Source of the DNA: Subtercola sp. Z020
GTDB taxonomy: Bacteria; Actinomycetota; Actinomycetes; Actinomycetales; Microbacteriaceae
DNA length: 43,620 nucleotides
Reading direction: 5' to 3'
Assembly (NCBI RefSeq): GCF_002931235.1
Contig: NZ_PSTT01000027.1
Span: 1 to 43,620, forward strand
Of this stretch, positions 1-8,019 are shown one piece after another. Numbering within the stretch: the stretch's first letter is position 1; each line of letters begins with the position of its first letter. A model generated the notes under the pieces. The model saw only the letters and a list, made by a program, of their open reading frames with translations. It made no database searches and was not told where the DNA came from. Both the position numbers and the translations under genes were made by a program.

Positions 1-315
1 GGGCGGAACCCGCTGGGGGTGGTGGCGCTCGTGGTGGGCGTGGTGGGGATCGTGTTCAACGTTCTGTTCACGCTGGTGCAGGCGGTGGCGACGGGGCAGC
101 GGATGTACGAGCTCCTGGCGACCTTCGCGCTGGGGCACGCGATTCTCGCCATCGTGATCGCGCTGGCGACGATCGCGCTCGGGGTGATCGCGTTGCTGCG
201 GCCGGGGGCGCCGCGCGGGGCTGCCGGCGCCGGAACGGCGCTCGGGGCCGCAAGCCTCGTGAGCGTGCTCACGGGCTTTCTCTATACGGGCGTCATCTCG
301 GCCGTCGGCTTCTGA
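1..315 (+). CDS. Membrane protein, C-terminal part (cut by window start)
   Basis: The reading frame is open from base 1 and ends at a TGA at 313-315, so the true start is upstream of the window. The visible 104 residues hold three hydrophobic stretches (about residues 6-28, 38-64 and 76-104) rich in Gly, Ala, Val and Leu, separated by short polar turns, so this is an integral membrane protein. The beginning, with a polar RNPLG turn before a Gly/Val-rich helix, resembles small DUF4190-type membrane proteins of actinobacteria that have a disordered N-terminal tail followed by two or more helices; this is a resemblance, not a firm family call. A GTG at 19 is the first possible start inside the window, but it would lie inside the first helix and is unlikely to be real. 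Function unknown. Confidence 0.6.
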   Translation, partial: GRNPLGVVALVVGVVGIVFNVLFTLVQAVATGQRMYELLATFALGHAILAIVIALATIALGVIALLRPGAPRGAAGAGTALGAASLVSVLTGFLYTGVISAVGF

Positions 316-360
316 CGCGCACCCGATCGGTGATCGGGACCCCGGAAACGAGGCGCCGGA

Positions 361-498
361 TCAGTCGTCGCTGCCCAGGGGGTCGTCGTCGAGCTCGGCG
401 TCGTCGTCGCCCTCGGAGTTGGGCGTGGGCGACGACACGAGGTCGGCGTCTTGCGGCAGGGAGAAGTCGTGGAACGGGTCTGCGTTCGAATCGGTCAT
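361..498 (-). CDS. Acidic 45-aa mini-protein
   Basis: This short gene reads from an ATG at 498 to a TGA at 361 and encodes 45 residues beginning MTDSNADPFHDFSLP and ending in an Asp/Glu-rich tail (DDDAELDDD, then SDD). It has no Cys, no hydrophobic segment and no lysine or arginine, so it is likely disordered and cytosolic. The start is supported by TAGCGT at 505-510, six bases upstream of the ATG, the usual geometry of a leaderless actinobacterial promoter. It is divergent from the oxidoreductase gene at 553. Two other short acidic genes (16176-16385, 25991-26206) have the same style. Function unknown. Confidence 0.6.
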   Translation of the reverse strand: MTDSNADPFHDFSLPQDADLVSSPTPNSEGDDDAELDDDPLGSDD

Positions 499-503
499 GC
501 CAC

Positions 504-543
504 AACGCTACCCCGGGTGTTCGAACGCCACCCCGGGTGTTCA
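504..543. repeat. Two 20-bp direct repeats in a divergent promoter
   Basis: Units 504-523 and 524-543 match at 18 of 20 bases; both contain ccccgggtgttc. The 20-bp period is about two helical turns, so copies face the same side of the helix. The first unit contains the -10 hexamer of the minus-strand gene at 498, and the second ends just before the start of the plus-strand gene at 553. A regulator binding here could control both genes; no regulator gene is adjacent. Confidence 0.6.
505..510 (-). promoter_or_regulatory. -10 element of leaderless promoter for the acidic gene at 361-498
   Basis: Read on the minus strand the hexamer is TAGCGT, followed by six bases and the ATG at 498. No convincing -35 is seen 17 bp upstream. 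Confidence 0.45.
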
Positions 544-552
544 ATGGAGTGC

Positions 553-1503
553 ATGGCTGATACGCACGAAGACCGCAGATGGATCGCCACCGCATTCGGT
601 GGACTCGACGTGTTCGAGGAGGTGCCGGCGACCGTCGCGCCGCCCGGCCCGGGTGAGGTGACGATCGAGGTGCGCGCCGCGGGCATGAACCCCGCCGACT
701 ACAAGCACGTCGCGTCGGGCTCGAACCCTGCCGATCTTCCGGTGCGGGTGGGCTACGAGGTGTCGGGGGTGATCCGCGCTCTCGGGCCCGACACCGAGAT
801 CGCCTCGGGGGGTGGGGCTGTGGGCGACGAGGTGCTGGCGTTCCGCGTCGCCGGCGGGTACGCCAGCGCCCTCACGGTCCCGGCGAAGGATGTGTTCGCC
901 AAGCCCGCGTCGCTCGGCTTCCCCGAGGCCGCGAACCTGCTGCTCGCCGGGTCGACAGCGGCCGAGATGCTCCACGTGACCGGGGTGAAGGAGGGCGACA
1001 CCGTGCTGCTGCACGGTGCATCCGGAGCCGTCGGCGTGAGCGTGCTGCAACAGGCGGCCCTCCTCGGCGCCACGGTGATCGGCACGGCGGGCGAGTCGAG
1101 CTTCGACGTCGTGCGGCGCTTCGGCGGGCATCCGGTGGCCTACGGAGACGGCCTCGAAGCGCGGGTGCGCGAGGCCGCGCCGGGCGGGATCGACGTGGCG
1201 CTCGATGCGGTCGGCACCGATGAGGCGGTCGACGTGTCGTTGGCGCTGGTGGATGATCGGCAGCGCATCGTGACGATCGCGGCGCCGGGGCGGGCGAAGG
1301 CCGACGGTTTCCTCGTGATCGCCGGCGCGATGCCGGCCAGTGCGGCGTTCCGCGACGGTGTGCGGGCCCACCTCATCGGGCTGGCCGGGGACGGTCGGCT
1401 GGTGGTGCCGATGGCGCGCACCTGGCCGCTCGACGAGGCGCGCGAGGCGCTGGAGTTTCTGCAGGGGCAGCACCCGGGTGGCAAGCTGGCGCTGATCCCC
1501 TGA
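553..1503 (+). CDS. Zinc-independent quinone oxidoreductase-like MDR protein
   Basis: The 316-residue product is a medium-chain dehydrogenase/reductase of the quinone oxidoreductase (QOR) branch, expected to reduce quinones or alpha,beta-unsaturated carbonyls with NADPH in the cytosol. Visible landmarks are the N-terminal GroES-like part with AAGMNPADYKHVASG, the VGYEVSGV segment, and the Rossmann part with HGASGAVGVSVLQQAALLGA; the Cys/His zinc ligands of alcohol dehydrogenases are absent. Length is normal for the family. ATG codons at 544 and 553 are both possible; 553 is preferred because residues after it match the usual QOR N-terminus and GGAG lies just upstream. It is divergent from the acidic gene at 361-498, with tandem operator-like repeats between them, which suggests control by a stress-responsive repressor. 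The physiological substrate cannot be told. Confidence 0.85.
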   Translation: MADTHEDRRWIATAFGGLDVFEEVPATVAPPGPGEVTIEVRAAGMNPADYKHVASGSNPADLPVRVGYEVSGVIRALGPDTEIASGGGAVGDEVLAFRVAGGYASALTVPAKDVFAKPASLGFPEAANLLLAGSTAAEMLHVTGVKEGDTVLLHGASGAVGVSVLQQAALLGATVIGTAGESSFDVVRRFGGHPVAYGDGLEARVREAAPGGIDVALDAVGTDEAVDVSLALVDDRQRIVTIAAPGRAKADGFLVIAGAMPASAAFRDGVRAHLIGLAGDGRLVVPMARTWPLDEAREALEFLQGQHPGGKLALIP

Positions 1504-1521
1504 GCCGTCTGCGCTGGCGCC

Positions 1522-2991
1522 TCAGCCGGGCGCCGGCGCACCCGCCCCGCGGATGCGGCTCACGAGTTCTGAGGTCGAGTGCTCCGCCACGTAGCCGAGG
1601 ATGCGCACCTCTCCCCCGGCGGAGCGCACGACCTCCGACTCTTCGAGCATCTCGGCGCTGTAGTCCCCGCCCTTCGCGTAGATGTCGGGGCGCAGCGCCT
1701 CGATGAGCGCGCTCGGAGTGTCTTCATCGAACACCGTCACGTAGTCGACGAACCCGAGCGAGGCGAGCACGGCCGCACGGTCGCCCTCCGCGTTGATCGG
1801 TCGACCGGGGCCCTTCAGCCGCCGCGCCGAGGCGTCGCTGTTCACCGCGACCACGAGCAGATCACCCAGAGCCCGGGCCTGTCGAAGGTAGGTGGTGTGA
1901 CCGCGGTGCAGAACGTCGAAACATCCGTTCGTGAAGACCACACGGCATCCTGCAGCCCGGGCCTCGGCGACCGCGGCGAGCAGGGCGTCGCGACCGATCA
2001 CGTCGGGTGCCTCGGCCAGCCCGCGGAGGAGCTCCCCCGGCGTGCACACCGTCGTGCCGTCGTGCTGAACCACCACGTCGGCCGCCGCCTGCCCGAAGCT
2101 CGCAGCGACATCGAGCGGCAACCCAGCGATGCGCGCGAGTGTCAGCGCCGCCACGAAGGTGTCGCCGGCCCCGGATGCCTGGCGCTCGGCCACCGGCCTG
2201 GCCTGCGTTCGGTGCAGAACACCCTCCGGGGTCACGACCAGTGTTCCGTCGCGGTCGAGGGTGACGACCGCCGCCGCCGCCCCGGAGCGCGCGAGCACAT
2301 CGCCCGCCCGCCGCTCGACGATCGCGGCCCTGTCGGCGTCTGGCCGGAGTTCGGTGCCGAGCAGCAGCGCCGTCTCCCGTCCGTTCGGTGTGACGAGGTC
2401 GGCCGCGAACCGCCGCCACGCCGCCGCGTCGTGCGCGTCGACGACCGAGAACCCCGGTCGCTCGGCGCGTGCCTCGAGTGCCTCGCGCACCGGCCGCGAG
2501 ACGGCGCCGAGGCCGTAGTCGCAGACGATCTCGGCGTCGGCGCCCCGGCCCGAGGCGAGTGCGGCCGCCGCGACCTCGGCCAGCACCGCGGCCGGAGAGG
2601 GGGCGTGCGGTATCTCGTCGAGCCGCACGATCACCTGGTCTCCGCTCACGATGCGGGTCTTCGCCGCTGTGGCCGCGCCGCCGAAGCGCACCACGGGGGT
2701 GACATCGACGCCCGCCTCCGTGAGGAGGGCGAGCAGCCGGTCGGCCGCAGCATCCGTTCCGACGAGGCCGACGAGACGCACCCGCGCACCGAGGGCGGCC
2801 AGGTTCAGCGCGGTGTTCGCCGCCCCGCCGGCTGCATAGTGCCGTTCGGAGACCTCGACGACGGGCACGGGAGCCTCGCGCGACATCCGCGGTGCGTCGC
2901 CCCGGAACCAGCCGTCGAGCATGACGTCGCCGATGACCGTCACGAGCGGATGCCGCTCGACGACCTGGCGCACCAGCTCGGCGGTGATCAT
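1522..2991 (-). CDS. hldE: Bifunctional heptose 7-phosphate kinase / heptose 1-phosphate adenylyltransferase
   Basis: This 489-residue protein has the two fused domains of HldE (RfaE). Residues 1-325 are a PfkB/ribokinase-type kinase with GDVMLDGWF near 21, GGAANTALN at 55-63 and the catalytic GAGD at 274-277; it would phosphorylate D-glycero-D-manno-heptose 7-phosphate at C1. Residues 345-480 are a nucleotidyltransferase with TNGCFDVLHRGH around 354-365, KGGDY at 440-444 and HSTSEL near 471; it would transfer AMP to heptose 1-phosphate. All key motifs are intact, so this copy looks fully active. It overlaps the aldehyde dehydrogenase gene upstream by 4 bp (ATGA at 2988-2991), so the two are co-translated. 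A second, more divergent copy lies at 6526-8019. HldE is typical of Gram-negative LPS-core synthesis; in an actinobacterium it must feed another glycoconjugate. Confidence 0.92.
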   Translation of the reverse strand: MITAELVRQVVERHPLVTVIGDVMLDGWFRGDAPRMSREAPVPVVEVSERHYAAGGAANTALNLAALGARVRLVGLVGTDAAADRLLALLTEAGVDVTPVVRFGGAATAAKTRIVSGDQVIVRLDEIPHAPSPAAVLAEVAAAALASGRGADAEIVCDYGLGAVSRPVREALEARAERPGFSVVDAHDAAAWRRFAADLVTPNGRETALLLGTELRPDADRAAIVERRAGDVLARSGAAAAVVTLDRDGTLVVTPEGVLHRTQARPVAERQASGAGDTFVAALTLARIAGLPLDVAASFGQAAADVVVQHDGTTVCTPGELLRGLAEAPDVIGRDALLAAVAEARAAGCRVVFTNGCFDVLHRGHTTYLRQARALGDLLVVAVNSDASARRLKGPGRPINAEGDRAAVLASLGFVDYVTVFDEDTPSALIEALRPDIYAKGGDYSAEMLEESEVVRSAGGEVRILGYVAEHSTSELVSRIRGAGAPAPG

Positions 2992-4427
2992 GCCGGAGCC
3001 CCCGCGTCGTCAGGCGCCGGCAGCACCGGCACCGACGCCAGCTCAGGCATCGCCGGCAGCACCGGCAGCCCCAGGTGCACCACCTTCACGAGCGTCATCT
3101 CGTCGAGCAGCTCGGGCCCGTAGCCGAACCCCGATCCGCTGCCCGCGCGGGGTTCGGCCGAACCACCCGGCGCCCCGCCGAACACGGCATTCACCTTCAC
3201 GGTTCCGACCGGCAGCTCCGCCGTCGCGCGGTGCGCGTGCTCCATCGACGCCGTCAGCACCGTCGCCGCGAGGCCGTAGTCGTCGTCGGCGGCCAGCCGC
3301 AGCGCCTCGTCGAAGCTCCTCACGACCCGGACCGGTGCGACCGGCCCGAAGGTCTCCCTGCTCATCAGCGGCATGAACGGTTCGCAGTCGACCAGCACGG
3401 TCGCCGGGTAGAACGACCCCGGGCCCTCGGGCAGAACGCCGCCCTCGAGAATGCGGGCCCCCTCGGCGACCGATTCCTCGACCTGTTCGGCGACGGCAGC
3501 GCGCATCCGCTCATCGACCAGGGGTGCGAGCCGACCCGATCCGTTCAGCTCCCTGGCCTGGTCGACGAGGCTCTGGATGAACGCACCGGAGATGCCCGCG
3601 TGCACGAAGATCCGCTCGACCGAGGTGCAGATCTGCCCGGCGTTGGCGAAGGCGCCGAGGGCCGCCTGCCCCGCCGCCCACTCCGGGTCGACACCCTCGT
3701 CGACGATCAGAGCGTCGTTGCCCCCGTTCTCACGGATGACATGGATGCCGGTCAGCGCGGCAGCGCGGGCGATGCGCGCACCCGCCTCCGACGATCCGAC
3801 GTGCGCCACCGCCGCCGTCTCCGGCTGGGCGAGCAGGCGGGCGCCGACCCCGCCCTCCCCGCTGATCGTCGCCAGCACGCCGTCGGGGAAGGCCGGGGCG
3901 AGCAGCTCACCGAGCAGCAGGCCGACGTGCGGGCAGCGCTCGCTCGGCTTGTGCACCACCGTGTTGCCCGTCGCCAGCGCGGCGCCGATCAGCCCGCAGG
4001 CCACCGCGACGGGGTCGTTCCACGGGGTGACGACGGCGATGACCCCGCGGGGTTCGGCCACGGTGTAGTCGACGGCGGTGCGTGGGCCGTTCAGGCTCCG
4101 CCCGCGGTGCACGGGGGCGAGCTCGGAGTACTGCAGCAGCGTGTCGACCGCCGCATCGACGCCGCCGAGCGCCTCCGCAAGCGGCTTGCCCGTCTCACGG
4201 GTGTTGAGCTCTGCGACCTGCTCGCGACCCTCGGCGAGCAGCCCTGCCGCCCGGCGGAGCGCCAGGCCGCGCTCTGCAGGGGCCGTGCGGGACCAGCCCG
4301 CGAACGCCCGCTTCGCCGCCGCCGCTGCCAGGGCGATCTGCTCGTTCGTCGCGACCTCGACCACGCCGACCGGTCGACCGTCGCGCGGATCGGTGATGGT
4401 GAGCGTCTCGGGTGCAGGTTCCGTCAT
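2988..4427 (-). CDS. NAD(P)-dependent aldehyde dehydrogenase
   Basis: The 479-residue product is a full-length aldehyde dehydrogenase, which oxidises an aldehyde to a carboxylate with NAD(P). Motifs in order are TPWNDPV at 134-140, the cofactor-contacting KPSE at 160-163, the GSSEAG nucleotide-site segment near 211, the general base Glu233 in ENGGND, and the nucleophile Cys267 in NAGQICTSVER. The ENGGND form differs from the common ELGG. The chosen ATG at 4427 matches the family N-terminus; the frame stays open far upstream but that part is not ALDH-like. The stop overlaps the start of hldE by 4 bp. Its place in the heptose locus suggests an aldehyde related to sugar metabolism, but the family is too broad to assign a substrate. 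It is divergent from the GT9 gene at 4525. Confidence 0.9.
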   Translation of the reverse strand: MTEPAPETLTITDPRDGRPVGVVEVATNEQIALAAAAAKRAFAGWSRTAPAERGLALRRAAGLLAEGREQVAELNTRETGKPLAEALGGVDAAVDTLLQYSELAPVHRGRSLNGPRTAVDYTVAEPRGVIAVVTPWNDPVAVACGLIGAALATGNTVVHKPSERCPHVGLLLGELLAPAFPDGVLATISGEGGVGARLLAQPETAAVAHVGSSEAGARIARAAALTGIHVIRENGGNDALIVDEGVDPEWAAGQAALGAFANAGQICTSVERIFVHAGISGAFIQSLVDQARELNGSGRLAPLVDERMRAAVAEQVEESVAEGARILEGGVLPEGPGSFYPATVLVDCEPFMPLMSRETFGPVAPVRVVRSFDEALRLAADDDYGLAATVLTASMEHAHRATAELPVGTVKVNAVFGGAPGGSAEPRAGSGSGFGYGPELLDEMTLVKVVHLGLPVLPAMPELASVPVLPAPDDAGAPA

Positions 4428-4524
4428 GACCCTGCCGTACCCACTTCGAGCCCGGCGTACACCTCGCGAGGTTTCGCCGCACCGGCCGGTGGGCACAGAA
4501 GGAGGAGACAGCACGAGGAGACCG

Positions 4525-5667
4525 ATGACCACCCCGCTCCCGGCCCGCCGGGCCACCCCGACCATCGCCCCGCTCGCCGAACCGTTCGAGGGGGTCGAGC
4601 GCATCGCGGTTCTCCGGGGCGGCGGTCTCGGCGACCTGCTCTTCGCCCTGCCGGCACTGGATGCCCTGGCCAACGCCTACCCGGCCGCATCCATCACCCT
4701 GCTGGGCACTCCCCTCGCCCGCGCGCTGCTCGACGGCCGGCCCGGCCCGGTCTCCCGGGTGGAACTGCTGCCCCACGTCTCGGGAGTGCACCTCCCAGCC
4801 GGCTCGGCGGCGGACCCGGCGGCCGCGGCCGACTTCGCCGAGCGGATGCGCGCCCGGAACATCGACCTGGTGGCGCAGCTGCACGGCGGGGGCCGCAACT
4901 CCAACCCCTTCGTGCTGGGGCTCGGGGCCCGCCACTCGATCGGCCTGGCGACGCCGGACGCACCACAGCTCGAGCGCACCCTCCCGTACCTCTACTACCA
5001 GCACGAGGTGGCGCGTTTTCTCGAGGTGGCCGGCCTCGCCGGCGCGGCCCCGGTGACGCTCGAGCCGAGCATCCCCGTTCTCCCCCACGAGCGGGATGCC
5101 GCCGACCGCCACCTCGACGAGCGCCGCCACGGGCTCGTGGTGCTGCACCCCGGTGCGACGGACCCCCGTCGGCGCTGGCCGTGCGCCTCCTTCGCGGAGG
5201 TCGCCGCGCGCCTCGCCTCCAACGGCCGCCAGGTCGTGGTGGTGGGCGACGCGTCGGATCGCGAGCTGGCGGCATCGGTCGTCACAGCGACCCGCGAGCG
5301 CGTCGGTACCGCCGCGGCATCCCGTGTCTCGTCGCTCGCCGGGGAACTCGACCTCGGCACCCTCGTCGGGCTGCTCGAAGTGGCCGACGTCGTTCTCGGC
5401 AACGACAGCGGCCCGCGCCACCTCGCGCTGGCGGTCGGGACGAAGACCGTCGGGGTGTTCTGGGCGGGCAACCTGATCAACGCCGGCCCCCTGGGCCGGG
5501 CGAACCACCGCGTCGAGCTGTCGTGGACCACGCACTGCCCCGTCTGCGGCCGCGACAGCACCCAGGTCGGCTGGACCGCGGAGCGCTGCGAACACGATGT
5601 CTCGTTCGTCGCCGACATCGGTGTCGACGCGGTGTACGGGGATGTCTGCGAGCTGCTCGGCGACTGA
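4525..5667 (+). CDS. Glycosyltransferase family 9 (heptosyltransferase-like)
   Basis: The 380-residue product belongs to GT9, the family of LPS heptosyltransferases, which use ADP-heptose. It shows the N-terminal GT9 signature RGGGLGDLLFALPAL (about residues 31-45), an LVVLHPGATDPRRRWP segment that opens the C-terminal Rossmann domain, and GNDSGPRHLALAVGTKTVG with the DSGxxH sugar-nucleotide site. Near the C-terminus is a Cys-rich stretch (CPVCGRD, then RCEHD) that recurs in GT9 proteins of this kind. The ATG at 4525 has GAGGAG four bases upstream. It is transcribed alone on the plus strand, divergent from the ALDH-hldE pair and convergent with the SDR. It probably adds a heptose to an acceptor on the cytoplasmic face of the membrane; the acceptor is unknown. 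Confidence 0.88.
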   Translation: MTTPLPARRATPTIAPLAEPFEGVERIAVLRGGGLGDLLFALPALDALANAYPAASITLLGTPLARALLDGRPGPVSRVELLPHVSGVHLPAGSAADPAAAADFAERMRARNIDLVAQLHGGGRNSNPFVLGLGARHSIGLATPDAPQLERTLPYLYYQHEVARFLEVAGLAGAAPVTLEPSIPVLPHERDAADRHLDERRHGLVVLHPGATDPRRRWPCASFAEVAARLASNGRQVVVVGDASDRELAASVVTATRERVGTAAASRVSSLAGELDLGTLVGLLEVADVVLGNDSGPRHLALAVGTKTVGVFWAGNLINAGPLGRANHRVELSWTTHCPVCGRDSTQVGWTAERCEHDVSFVADIGVDAVYGDVCELLGD

Positions 5668-5695
5668 CCCGGACTCCGGCGCGGGAGCGGCGCAG

Positions 5696-5713
5696 GCCCG
5701 GCGTGCGCCGGGC
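5696..5713. terminator. Hairpin between convergent genes
   Basis: A perfect 7-bp GC stem (gcccggc / gccgggc) with a 4-base loop lies between the ends of the plus-strand GT9 gene and the minus-strand SDR gene. There is no T-tract, as is common in high-GC actinobacteria. It could serve both directions. Confidence 0.4.
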
Positions 5714-5735
5714 GAGGGCCCGGCTTGGGCGCCGA

Positions 5736-6440
5736 TCAGGGCCAGGAGTCCTCTTCGGCGTGGCAGATGAGGAGTTCCCGCACCTCGCTGGTCGCGGGCT
5801 GGCCGAGCGCGAAGAGGGCCGCCCTGGCGACGTTCTCGGGGTCGTTCAGGCGCGAGTCGTCGTGCGGCTTGTACTGCTCGTCGCGGTCGTCGAAGAAGCG
5901 GGTCTTCATGCCCGACGGGATGAGCGTGGTGACGCCGATCTGCCCCTTCGTCTCGGCGGCGAGCGCACGCGAGAACCCGAGCACGCCGAACTTCGAGGCA
6001 CAGTAGGCCGTCGCGTCGCTCACCGCCTTGAGCGCCAGAGACGACGCCACGGTGACGACCCGGCCGTGCGAGCGTGACAGGTACGGCAGGCTCGCCCGCA
6101 CGACGGCGACCGTGCCGAGCAGGTTGACGGCGATCACCCGTTCCCATTCCACCGCGTCGACCGCGTCGAGGCGGCCGCACCGGTCGATGCCGGCCGCCGT
6201 GACGACCGCGTCGAGACCGCCGGCCTCGTCGGCGATGCGGCGCACCGCCTCCTCCGCTGCTCGTGTGTCGGCGACGTTCACCTCGTGCGCCTCGAACTGC
6301 CGGACGCGGCTCACATCGAGGTCGAGGATGATCGGACGCCCTCCGGCGTCGGCCACCTCCCGGGCGACGGCGGCCCCCAGCCCGGAACCACCCCCGGTGA
6401 TGAGCACGGTGCCGATGGTACGGGTGGTGAGGTCAGCCAT
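5736..6440 (-). CDS. Short-chain dehydrogenase/reductase (SDR)
   Basis: The 234-residue product is a classical SDR. It has the cofactor motif TGGGSGLG at 15-22, an Asp (about residue 40) after the second beta strand that favours NAD(H), the AAG structural motif near 82, the catalytic Ser near 133-134 and YCASK (Tyr146, Lys150). It would oxidise or reduce a hydroxyl/carbonyl group in the cytosol. It is not an extended SDR of the HldD epimerase type: the length and motifs are those of the classical subfamily. It is the last gene of the heptose operon, 85 bases after hldE2, which suggests a role in modifying a sugar or acceptor. An AAAGG element sits about eight bases before the ATG. Confidence 0.87.
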   Translation of the reverse strand: MADLTTRTIGTVLITGGGSGLGAAVAREVADAGGRPIILDLDVSRVRQFEAHEVNVADTRAAEEAVRRIADEAGGLDAVVTAAGIDRCGRLDAVDAVEWERVIAVNLLGTVAVVRASLPYLSRSHGRVVTVASSLALKAVSDATAYCASKFGVLGFSRALAAETKGQIGVTTLIPSGMKTRFFDDRDEQYKPHDDSRLNDPENVARAALFALGQPATSEVRELLICHAEEDSWP

Positions 6441-6447
6441 GGAGATG

Positions 6448-6510
6448 CCTTTCGGGTGGGGGTTCGGGTGGCGCGGGTTTCGGGTGAAGCGGCTTTCGGG
6501 GAGGTGGGTC
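6448..6510. repeat. Imperfect tttcgggt repeats between SDR and hldE2
   Basis: Four imperfect copies of a roughly 15-bp element centred on ttcgggtg/ttcgggga fill the gap between the two genes. They include the leader and ribosome-binding region of the SDR gene. Confidence 0.4.
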
Positions 6511-6525
6511 GCGGGATGCGCGCGC

Positions 6526-8019
6526 TCACGAGACGCGCGCGAGGGCGTGGGCGAGTTTCGTCGTCGAGCGCCCCGGGTGGAACGGCACGGTCACGGTGCG
6601 GCCGCCCCAGCGCGACAGCAGCCGGGACTCGGGCAGCTCGTCGACGGAGTAGTCGCCGCCCTTGACCCAGACGTCGGGCCGGAGGGTGGCGAGCACGCGC
6701 TCCGGGGTGTCTTCACCGAAGACCATCACGGCGTCGACGACGCCGAGCGAGAGCAGCAGCTCAGCCCGGTCCTCCTGGCTCTGGATCGGCCGCTCGGGGC
6801 CCTTCAGCCGCGCGACGGACTCGTCGGAGTTCAGGCAGACGATGAGGCAGTCGCCGAACGCCCGCGCAGCGCGGAGCGTGCGGGCGTGGCCCGCGTGCAG
6901 AATGTCGAAGCAGCCTCCGGTGGCCACGACGGTGCCCCCGGCATCCCGGGTCTTCTGCGCGACGGCGAGCGCTGTCTCGAGGGCGGTGACCGTGCCGCGG
7001 CGGGCGGCCGCGTCGGGTGCGCCGACCGGCGAGAGACGGGCGGCTGGCGCGACTGGAATCTCACCCTCACGGGGCAGCCGTGCCGCCTCGCGGGGCAGCC
7101 GCCGAGCCACGCCCCCTGCGGAGAGGAATTCGGCAGCCTCGGTGACCGCCCGGCCCACGGCCCCGTCGAGAGGGGTGCCCGCGCCGAGTTCCCGCGCGAG
7201 CGTCGCAGCGAACCGGTCGCCCGCACCGCACGGGTCTGCGACGGTGACGGAGGGGGCGGCGAAGACCCGGGGTCGCAGATCGCCACGGCGCTCAGCCTGT
7301 GGCCCATAACCTGCCGGCGACCCACCATCGGCCAGAACCGCGCCGAGCGCGCCCAGCGTCACGACGACCGCGCCGACAGCCCAGCGTTCGCGGAGCGCCT
7401 CGCCCGCAGCAGCGCCTGTCGCGGCGTCGTCCCCACTCCCGCCCGCGCTTCCGGCCGCCGCCCGGGCCTCGGCGAGGTTCGGCGTCACCACGGTCGCACC
7501 CTCGATCGGCTGCGCCCCCCGCGGATGCGGGTCCCACACCACGGGAACGGTCGCCGCCACCTTCGCGAGAGTCGTGCGCAGCTCAGCGTTGCCGGCGAGA
7601 CCGCGGCCGTAGTCGGCCACGATCACGGCGTCGGCCGAGCGGATGCCCGCGAGCATCCGTTCGGTGACGGCCGGCACCGGCGGCGCCTCGCAGCCGTCGT
7701 CGAACCGTGCGATCGCGTGGCCGCCCGCGCGCAGCCGGGTCTTCACCGGTGTCGGCGCGCCGGAGTCGCCCGCCGTGACCCGGAGCGTTCCGAGCGCGCT
7801 CCGCAGTTCCTCGGCGCGGGAGTCAGCCGAAAGCACCGTCACGAGCTCGACCGCGCATCCGTCGCGCTGCAGGAGCTCGGCGACCAGCCCGGCGCCTCCG
7901 GCCCGCACACGCCGCTGCTCCACATCGATCACCGGAACGGGCGCATCCGGGCTCAGGCGTTCGGCACGCCCCACGATGTCGACGTCGAGCAGCACGTCTC
8001 CCACGACCACGACCTTCAT
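6526..8019 (-). CDS. hldE: Second HldE-like heptose kinase/adenylyltransferase, diverged kinase domain
   Basis: This 497-residue protein has the same two-domain order as HldE. The nucleotidyltransferase half is intact, with GGCFDILHAGH at 368-378, LKGPERPI near 405-412, KGGDY at 453-457 and GRSTTKL near 483. The kinase half keeps DPCGAGD at 262-268, but the N-terminal substrate motif that reads GGAANTALN in the other copy is here GGAGLVAELL (41-50), losing the conserved Asn, and a Gly/Ala-rich insertion lies near 190-206. The ATG at 8019 overlaps the end of gmhA by 4 bp, so it is translated with gmhA. It is either a second full HldE with altered sugar specificity or mainly an adenylyltransferase. 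It sits in the main heptose operon. Confidence 0.87.
   Translation of the reverse strand: MKVVVVGDVLLDVDIVGRAERLSPDAPVPVIDVEQRRVRAGGAGLVAELLQRDGCAVELVTVLSADSRAEELRSALGTLRVTAGDSGAPTPVKTRLRAGGHAIARFDDGCEAPPVPAVTERMLAGIRSADAVIVADYGRGLAGNAELRTTLAKVAATVPVVWDPHPRGAQPIEGATVVTPNLAEARAAAGSAGGSGDDAATGAAAGEALRERWAVGAVVVTLGALGAVLADGGSPAGYGPQAERRGDLRPRVFAAPSVTVADPCGAGDRFAATLARELGAGTPLDGAVGRAVTEAAEFLSAGGVARRLPREAARLPREGEIPVAPAARLSPVGAPDAAARRGTVTALETALAVAQKTRDAGGTVVATGGCFDILHAGHARTLRAARAFGDCLIVCLNSDESVARLKGPERPIQSQEDRAELLLSLGVVDAVMVFGEDTPERVLATLRPDVWVKGGDYSVDELPESRLLSRWGGRTVTVPFHPGRSTTKLAHALARVS

Noticed and set aside
484-492. GTTCGAATC, similar to a tRNA T-arm
   Set aside because: It lies inside the acidic mini-gene, and no acceptor or anticodon stems can be formed around it.
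504-543. LexA box between the first two genes
   Set aside because: GTTCGAAC resembles half-sites, but the spacing and palindrome of actinobacterial LexA sites are not present; the structure is a direct repeat.
3075-6077. Thousand-codon open frame on the plus strand opposite hldE/ALDH and through the GT9 gene
   Set aside because: It is antisense or out of frame to genes with intact motifs, is dominated by Arg/Gly/Pro/His codons and shows no domain. High GC content keeps stop codons rare in such frames.
5736-6440. SDR as the missing HldD heptose epimerase
   Set aside because: HldD is an extended SDR of about 310-340 residues with a TGxxGxxG start; this is a 234-residue classical SDR with TGGGSGLG and YCASK, and the C-terminal substrate domain is missing.
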